Positions 58,341 to 64,000 of a stretch of 64,000 nt of DNA are shown in pieces. Position numbers and translations under genes: made by a program. The notes beneath the pieces are model-generated. The model was not told where the DNA came from. It made no database searches and saw only the letters and a list, made by a program, of their open reading frames with translations. Every line of letters begins with the position of its first letter. Positions within the stretch are counted from its first letter, which is position 1. Source of the stretch: Incurvaria masculella (Eukaryota; Arthropoda; Insecta; Lepidoptera; Incurvariidae); the NCBI GenBank assembly GCA_946894095.1, contig OX335649.1:14774001-14838000 (forward strand), given 5' to 3'.

Positions 58341-59669
58341 TCTTGGCAAAAGACACCTGCCATCAATGTTGTCCCTTCGGTAAGAAGCTGTGATACAATT
58401 CACTTTGACCTAATAATGCTACATAAGATATGTAATAATGTTCTTGACGGTCCAAACTTTCTTCAACTTGTATGTCTTAGTATACCGTCCAAAAACACCA
58501 GATGCAGCGACTTATTCCACCTGGGTCGGACACGCACCAACGATGGCCTTAGGGACCCTTTACAAAGAATGCATTTGCATTATAAAAATAACTTATCTGA
58601 CTTAGACATCTTCTTTTACTCTCAGAGTAATTTCAAGCACAAAATAAAAAATATGGCTCAATAGGATTTGCTATACTGTCACTCTAATTTATATATAAAT
58701 AAATTAGCGAGGAATAGGTTAGGATGCAGGTTAGTTCTATAGTCTTTTGTTTACGAGCAGTTTTATTACTTTATCTGTTTCTTTGTTTCCTCCAAAAACA
58801 GTAAAAAAAAGTCCGGCACTGGTCTACCAAACAGTCACCATTATCTTACTATGAGTAATCTTTTTTTTTTCAATGCACTAATTAGGTTCTATACCCGGGT
58901 GCACTCACTGAGAAGAACGCTTACAGTTGTCGTTTAGTCGATCCACTTGTCATCGCAGGTAACAATTCGATTTAGAATTCCCTCATTTCTACTGTGATAT
59001 GCATGCTTCGCCGCATAATCTAGCATATTCCACGTAAGAACTCATATTCGAAAATTGTACGAATTTTCAGTTTATCCAGGGCGCCAAAAACAACCACAAT
59101 TTCACAAGAACAAAAGAAATGACTGAATTTGATATTAAATGAGATGGCTTATGAATACAATAAATTTAATTTCGAATTGCGCGCTAATCCTCGGATAATT
59201 AAATCTGAAAATGCTCTTTATAGTATCTCAAATTTCATAGGACCTATTATATGTATTTACAAAGTCTGCGGTCTCATTGATTAGCTACTGCTTATTTGGT
59301 GCCCTCTAATGACCGCCTTGTGTCACAGTTCGGTAATTGGACTTATTATCGGTTCTAAGCTTTCAAGATAATGGCTTCATTAATCCTACATTATTACCAA
59401 CTGATACTAATTCATCGATCAATGTTAATTATGTAGAATATAATGTGCAGTACAAATAAAACGCTTATCATTATTATGAACTGGAATATAATAAAACACA
59501 ATTAATGTAAGACATTTTTACATAAATAACAAAGATTATCGTTTTGCGTTTTCAGTTTAGTAAACATTTAAATTTTTAAATGTTAATGACCTGTAAGTTA
59601 GCATTTCCTCGGTTTTGTTTCTGTCAAAAACGCTTCTCTCATGTTTAAATCCATGCGCCTGATTGTTAA
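58341..59669. other. Unassigned AT-rich tract
   Basis: No gene or known repeat recognised. Confidence 0.45.
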
Positions 59670-60811
59670 TTTAACTGGACATGGATGGCTAATACTACAC
59701 TCACAGTCGTGATATCAGCCCAACACACTGCATTCTCGAAGAAATTAGGTGCCATGCCAGGACTTCCCCTTTAAGGCTCCGTATGACGCTAACCTCCATT
59801 CAGTCAGTCAGCGTGTTTGCGTCCACTGCTGGACATACGCCTCTCCAATTTTCCTCCAGTCCTCCCGGCCTTCAGCGGTACGGAACCACTGCTTTCCGCC
59901 GACGAACTTGATGTCGTCATCCCACCTGGCTGGTGGTCTCCCACACTCCGTTTTCCTGTCCACGGCCGCCAGTGTAGGACACGGTTACTCCAACGGTCGT
60001 CTCCTCTTCGGCTGACATGACCAGCCCACTGCCACTTGAGCTTAGCCACCTGTTGTCCAATATCGACTACTTTGGTACGTCGGCGAATTGCCTCATTGCG
60101 CACCATATCCCGTAGCGATATTCCCAGCATGGCTCGCTCCATTGCTCGCTGGGCAACTTTCAACCTTTGGACAGCGGCGACCGTCAGAGTCCACGTTTCA
60201 CATCCGTACGTCATAACCGGGAGGACGCACTGGTCATATATCCGGGTCTTTAAATTTTGCGGAAGGTCAGACCTCAGAGCGAATTTAAGCTTTCCGAAGG
60301 CAGCCCAACCCAGTTGAATTCGTCTCTCAACCTCCTTAGTCAGTCCTCGTCTGCCAAGCCGCAGAATTTGGCCGAGATATACGTAATCTTCAACCTGTTT
60401 AACTCTTCAACCTTCATTATTTTGGGTTTATTTTTGTTTTTTCTCAGCTTTGGTTTAGAATAAACACCCGCAGAAAAATTTAAATATACAAAGTTTAGAC
60501 TATTATCTAGTGTATGACCGTAAAACAGTTTTAATGAGTTGCTTGTATTCTGTAGAAAAAATATATTTGTGAACACCTATTTACTAGATTTGAGACCAAT
60601 GCGATGGTACCAAACCTTGGCGCAGTTAACCCAACTAGAAGAGGAAGGTGAACTACAGTTTTACAGGGATTCCGAACCATGTTAAAGCTCGCATTCGTGA
60701 CGAAAATGCACTTATCCAACTCAGAAATATAAAGAAAGTGGTGCATGAACCCCGAGTTCTGGAATGCAAGGAAATTCCCTGGGTCACTAAGCTACGAGCC
60801 ACTCAAAGCTA
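59670..60811 (-). mobile_element. SINE-1 split by an RTE fragment
   Basis: The tail half is at 59670-59777 (ACTGGACATGGATGGCTAAT, AGGTGCCATGCCAGGACTTC). The head half is at about 60597-60811 (CAATGCGATGGTACCAAACC, CTACAGTTTTACAGGGATTC, CTCGCATTCGTGAC, CACTAAGCTACGAGCCACTC). About 70 bp of the family sequence between them is not visible. The intervening 820 bp contain the RTE fragment. Confidence 0.75.
59806..60403 (-). pseudogene. RTE-type reverse transcriptase, C-terminal fragment
   Basis: One minus frame is open from about 60403 to 59804: QVEDYVYLGQILRLGRR, EVERRIQLGWAAFGKLKF, QCVLPVMTYGCETWT, RAMERAMLGISLRD, IRRRTKVVDIGQQVAKLKWQ, WAGHVSRR. This YLG...RRI..GWAAFGKL...VLP..TYG.ETW..R.MER.MLG..LRD...N..IR.RT..D order is the post-catalytic region of RTE-clade elements. 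A 1-base loss near 59940 shifts the end; the expected WDDD, RTAEGREDWR and YVQQW segments are in the next frame and stop near 59808. 5' truncated: palm and endonuclease are absent. Confidence 0.9.
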
Positions 60812-61960
60812 ACTAAAAGTCAAGTCTAGCTTTAGCAGCATCGATTTTGTGTTTGCTGCTGGACTGTGTAATATCCATTAGACGAGCTCCAACTGATACT
60901 CAAAGGGTTCCAAAGATCCATTAGTCTTTCGTCGCATCTTCCATTTGCTAATACCATAGCTAGTGCACCAAACGCGTCAATGTACCTTGCATATAGATGA
61001 ATCGGCGAATGAAATGGTTGCGCTACACTTCTGGCTATTCGTGTCAAACTATCGCCGTGTCCTCAGTGCGGGAAGGTGTTGCCAAGAATCTCTCAGGTTT
61101 ATCTAAATTCGGCCGCGGAATTTTTGTTTCTTTCCCGCGCTATGTTGCAACAATAAGTTTGGCGCTTAGCCGAGAGGGTATGGCTGCATTAAAAAGAGCT
61201 GCTTTTATTACATTCCGCGCGTTTAAAACATGAAATAAAAAAAAGAAAGCTATGATTGTAAGTAACACTCAAATATATCCTTTTTTATTATGAGTTTCAT
61301 ATCAAAAGGATGATCCAGACAATTTAATGTTAAAGTCAATTTGTGGTTGATTTTTTTACACCTTTTTGGAATGGTTGATTAAAATAGTACAGCTATATTT
61401 GTAGTTTTAAGATCAGAATAGGTATGATATGTATTTTTAGAGATTATTAGTCTTCACCAATAACTAAATAATAAAAAAAATGTATCGTCGCTTCTTCACG
61501 TTTTGAGTCCCGCCTCTCTTAATTTCCGTGTCCATTCTTCCATTACACGTGGTTTTACCACCAAAACTGACAGAATTTGTCAAAATCTTATCGGCCAAAC
61601 GAGCCGCAACAGTTTGATAACATTTGGACCGAGTCGGCCAGTGGTGCATCGCCGTCATAAGTCCGAAGAGGCAAATAGCCATTAGTCTTGACCGCAGCAC
61701 CCGCTTTATTTCGCCGCGCGGACGGCGCGGATGTCTGCGGGTGTGCTCGCGGACGGCGGCGACGGCGGCGCGGCGGCGGCGGCGTGACTCCGCGGAAACA
61801 GCGCGGAGCGTGCAGCCGCCGATAAATAAAGCGGCCACAATGGACGAGGAATTGTTGTGTCACACGAAATTTCTCCATTATTTTTATTTTGCGCTACGTA
61901 CGTGCACGTGTAGACCCTGAGCATGCTGCAGTGGATTTTCCCTCTTTAGCTTAAATGGGT
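60812..61960. other. Unassigned tract with a CpG-rich islet at 61690-61820
   Basis: No gene recognised. The islet (GCGGACGGCGGCGACGGCGG then CGCGGCGGCGGCGG) is flanked by CTTTATTTCG and GATAAATAAAG. Short frames cross it on both strands but are triplet-repeat translations. Confidence 0.4.
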
Positions 61961-61984
61961 GATGCTAAGAGATCGAATCATATT

Positions 61985-62150
61985 ATTTTTGGCAAAATTT
62001 TTGAAGTGAAAACTTCTTTAGCGGCGCTGAGCACTTTTTGTTGGATGGGTAAAAACTTCCAAACTCGCGTCAGGGTCACGTGATGCTGATCGAAAAAGCG
62101 TAAGATTGAAGTGAAAACTTCTTTAGCGGCGCTGAGCACTTTTTGTTCCG
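61985..62150. repeat. Direct repeat of a GAAA-loop hairpin block
   Basis: TTGAAGTGAAAACTTCTTTA then GCGGCGCTGAGCACTTTTTG occurs at 62001-62042 and 62107-62149. GAAGT-GAAA-ACTTC folds as a 5-bp stem with a GAAA loop. An inverted relative, AAAGTTTTCACTTC, lies at 63668. Probably parts of a dispersed element I cannot name. Confidence 0.7.
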
Positions 62151-62235
62151 CACCCGCCCCCGTCGGACCGCCCGCCCCGCCCCCGGCCCCGCTCCCGCTA
62201 CCGCCCCCGGCCCCGCTCCCCTTGGTGTGAAGTAG
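62150..62235. repeat. GC-rich pyrimidine tract, copy 1
   Basis: CCGCCCCCGGCCCCGCTCCC units, followed by TTGGTGTGAAGTAGCGCTAC. The same tract plus CTGGTGTGAAGTAACGCTAC recurs at 62671-62750. Confidence 0.8.
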
Positions 62236-62405
62236 CGCTACTGGCATCGTTTTCGCAGCCCCGTGAAAGTTCTTAAGCCCATGGGCATTTGCGATGATGA
62301 TTCTGGTAATAACGATGGTGAAAAAGTCGTCGAAATTATGGATGAAAGTTGATTTTTCTAAGAGATAAAAATTAATGTAATATATAAATAAATAACGATA
62401 TAATA

Positions 62406-62911
62406 TCACTACATAGTATAAAACAAAGTCGCTTTCTCTGTCCCTATATCCCCATGTTCGCTTAAATCTTTAAAACTACGCAACGGATTTTCATGCGGTT
62501 TTTTTTAATAGATAGAGTAATTAAAGAGGAAGGTTTATATGTATAATAACATCCATTAAATAGTGGAGAAATACTGTTATTTTTGAGGTTTCCAATGTGA
62601 TGTCATAAAAAAAGACGTGTGGCACTCGGGGACTGCCGCGGTAAAGCTATCGCATAGCATTTTGTATCAACTTATGCCGCCCCCGCCCCCGCCGCCGCTC
62701 CCGCCGCCGCCCCCGGCCCCGCTCCCCCTGGTGTGAAGTAACGCTACCGGCATCGCCCGTCGGAGTGGGGAGCGTGAGGTTTTTTTTCGTTACGGAATTT
62801 CTGGATTCGGTCCCCGCGCTCAAGGCCCTCGATAGAAGCTATGCAATAGCTTAAAAATCATTTTTCCGCTTACATTACAAACGCAGGCTGAACCCTACGA
62901 GATTTGTCAAA
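62406..62911 (+). mobile_element. Helitron 5' part, copy 1 (no 3' end)
   Basis: Starts TCACTACATAGTATAAAACA after an A, then GTCGCTTTCTCTGTCCCTAT, CGCAACGGATTTTCATGCGG, ATGTATAATAACATCC, and holds the second GC-rich tract (62671-62750). Stops after GAACCCTACGAGATTTGTCA where an identical 5' start begins. Rolling-circle Helitrons start with TC after A. Confidence 0.72.
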
Positions 62912-63546
62912 TCACTACATAGTATAAAACAAAGTCGCTTTCTCTGTCCCTATATACCCATGAATGCTTAAATCTTTAAAACTAAGCAACGGATTTTGAT
63001 GCGGTTTTTTTAATAGATAGAGTGATTGAAGAGAAAGGCTTATATGTATAATAACATGCTTTAAATAGTGGAGAAGTACTGTTATTTTTGAGGTTTCCAA
63101 TGTGATGTCGTAAAAAAATATTTTTTTTCCGCTTACATTGCAAACGCAGGCTGAACCCTACGAGATTTATCAAAATAATGTACTAAGTATTGTACACATT
63201 GAAAAGGTCTACAGTAAACTCCGCGATGGTATATGTCTATCTCTTATGGATATCCCACAATAACATTTTATTGTCATTTACTTTTTACGACAAATTATGG
63301 CTAATTTTCGAAGCGATTTTAACCAATACAGCATTAATCCTTATCCCATTAAATATCTTAATACATTGTTGATTTAATATAGATCTATATGGCCCATTAC
63401 AGCATATGATTTAAATAAATCTTTTCGAAGATATTACAGATTTAAAAATTGCGGGACGTAGCGTTTGCGGCGGTACCGGCCGGACGGGGCGGCGGGAGCC
63501 ATTCAGATATATTTCATACCCGTGCGAAGCCGGAGCGGGCCGCTAG
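62912..63546 (+). mobile_element. Helitron, copy 2 with 3' end
   Basis: The 5' end repeats TCACTACATAGTATAAAACA. The 3' end reads CCCGTGCGAAGCCGGAGCGG then GCCGCTAG|T: a short CCCG/CGGG hairpin just before the terminal CTAG, with T following, as expected for a Helitron inserted between A and T. Too short to encode a Rep/helicase, so non-autonomous. Confidence 0.78.
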
Positions 63547-64000
63547 TTATGAATAATAACATGTAAATTGTCATATTTGTGTACGATAGCGCAATAAATA
63601 AACATTGTATTCTACCTCATAAATGATAGTATTTTTGTACTTATAATTAAACACAACGTTAATACTAAAGTTTTCACTTCTGCCGGCACTCCCGGAGTGC
63701 TACCGGTGTTTTTTTTTTTTTATTTATTTATTTTTAAAAAGTTACGCACAGAATAACATTAAAGACGAATCAAAAGGTAAGAACGTTACATATATTCAAT
63801 AAATTTAAAGCGAACCTAACTTAGTTAGGTTCGCTTTAGGTAAAAGTTAACATAATTGGTTGGGTTTTTTGTAATAATTATGTAAGCACAGAATATCTCG
63901 GAAGTTTCTTAATTCGTCTGCATTTTTTTTATTGTAAACTTTAAAATTTTTATGGTTTTGTTATTATAAATATCGAAGCATGGATGAATTGCTAACGGCT
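63547..64000. other. Unassigned AT-rich tract with a perfect hairpin
   Basis: 63806-63820 and 63824-63838 form a perfect 15-bp stem (TAAAGCGAACCTAAC / GTTAGGTTCGCTTTA) with a TTA loop. 63668-63720 (AAAGTTTTCACTTC, GCACTCCCGGAGTGC, then a T-run at 63709-63721) looks like the 3' end of a minus-strand retroelement. Confidence 0.5.

Overview
The window reads as a repeat-rich, gene-poor stretch of an insect nuclear genome, almost certainly from a moth or butterfly (Lepidoptera). The signs are an AT-rich background, dispersed repeats with the GGGTTCCGT / GGCCAAGTGCGAGTCGGACT ends common in lepidopteran genomes, a Helitron 3' end of the lepidopteran type (CCCGTGCGAAGCC...CGCTAGT), short TTAGG (insect telomere-type) tracts, mariner, RTE and CR1/Jockey-like remnants, and tRNA-derived SINEs. 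I recognise no host protein-coding gene, rRNA or functional tRNA. Every long reading frame is either a decayed transposon protein or a tandem repeat that happens to lack stops. The window could be intergenic or inside a very large intron.

Layout. 0-12 kb: an 8-bp tandem repeat, a foldback element with TTAA ends (1771-2286), a non-LTR 3' end (about 3150-3490), and scattered SINEs and MITEs. 12.3-15.5 kb: a nested composite, in which one SINE carries a 203-bp MITE in its tRNA-like head and a dead CR1/Jockey-like retrotransposon in its tail. 16-31 kb: many SINE-1 copies, MITEs with inverted ends, a 350-bp minisatellite and several GC-rich islets. 31.2-36.3 kb: a 2556-bp tandem duplication whose copies differ at one base that I could find. 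36.2-37.1 kb: a SINE split by a TTAA MITE and carrying a (GGTTA)5 tract. 39-41 kb: a second tRNA-derived SINE family. 44.6-46.5 kb: a MITE carrying two further MITEs, followed 40 bp later by 21 copies of a 42-bp unit. 46.9-47.9 kb: a defective mariner. 48-60.8 kb: more SINEs, MITEs, a second mariner fragment and an RTE fragment that splits a SINE. 62-63.5 kb: GC-rich repeats and tandem Helitron 5' ends with one 3' end.

The elements work on each other rather than with host genes. SINE-1 depends on RNA polymerase III and on another element's reverse transcriptase. The MITEs depend on transposases encoded elsewhere. The three reverse-transcriptase remnants and two mariner remnants here are inactive by sequence. 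The nested insertions give a relative order: SINE-1 copies are generally older than the MITE-1, MITE-8, CR1/Jockey-like and RTE insertions inside them, but one SINE-1 is younger than the MITE-6 it entered.

The most unusual object is the 42-bp array at 45589-46482. Each unit can fold into a 36-nt two-stem hairpin, variant units alternate, and no unit other than the edge unit carries more than one stem mismatch. A 24-nt near-match to the unit lies inside MITE-6 at 20674-20697, suggesting that the array grew from a transposon segment.
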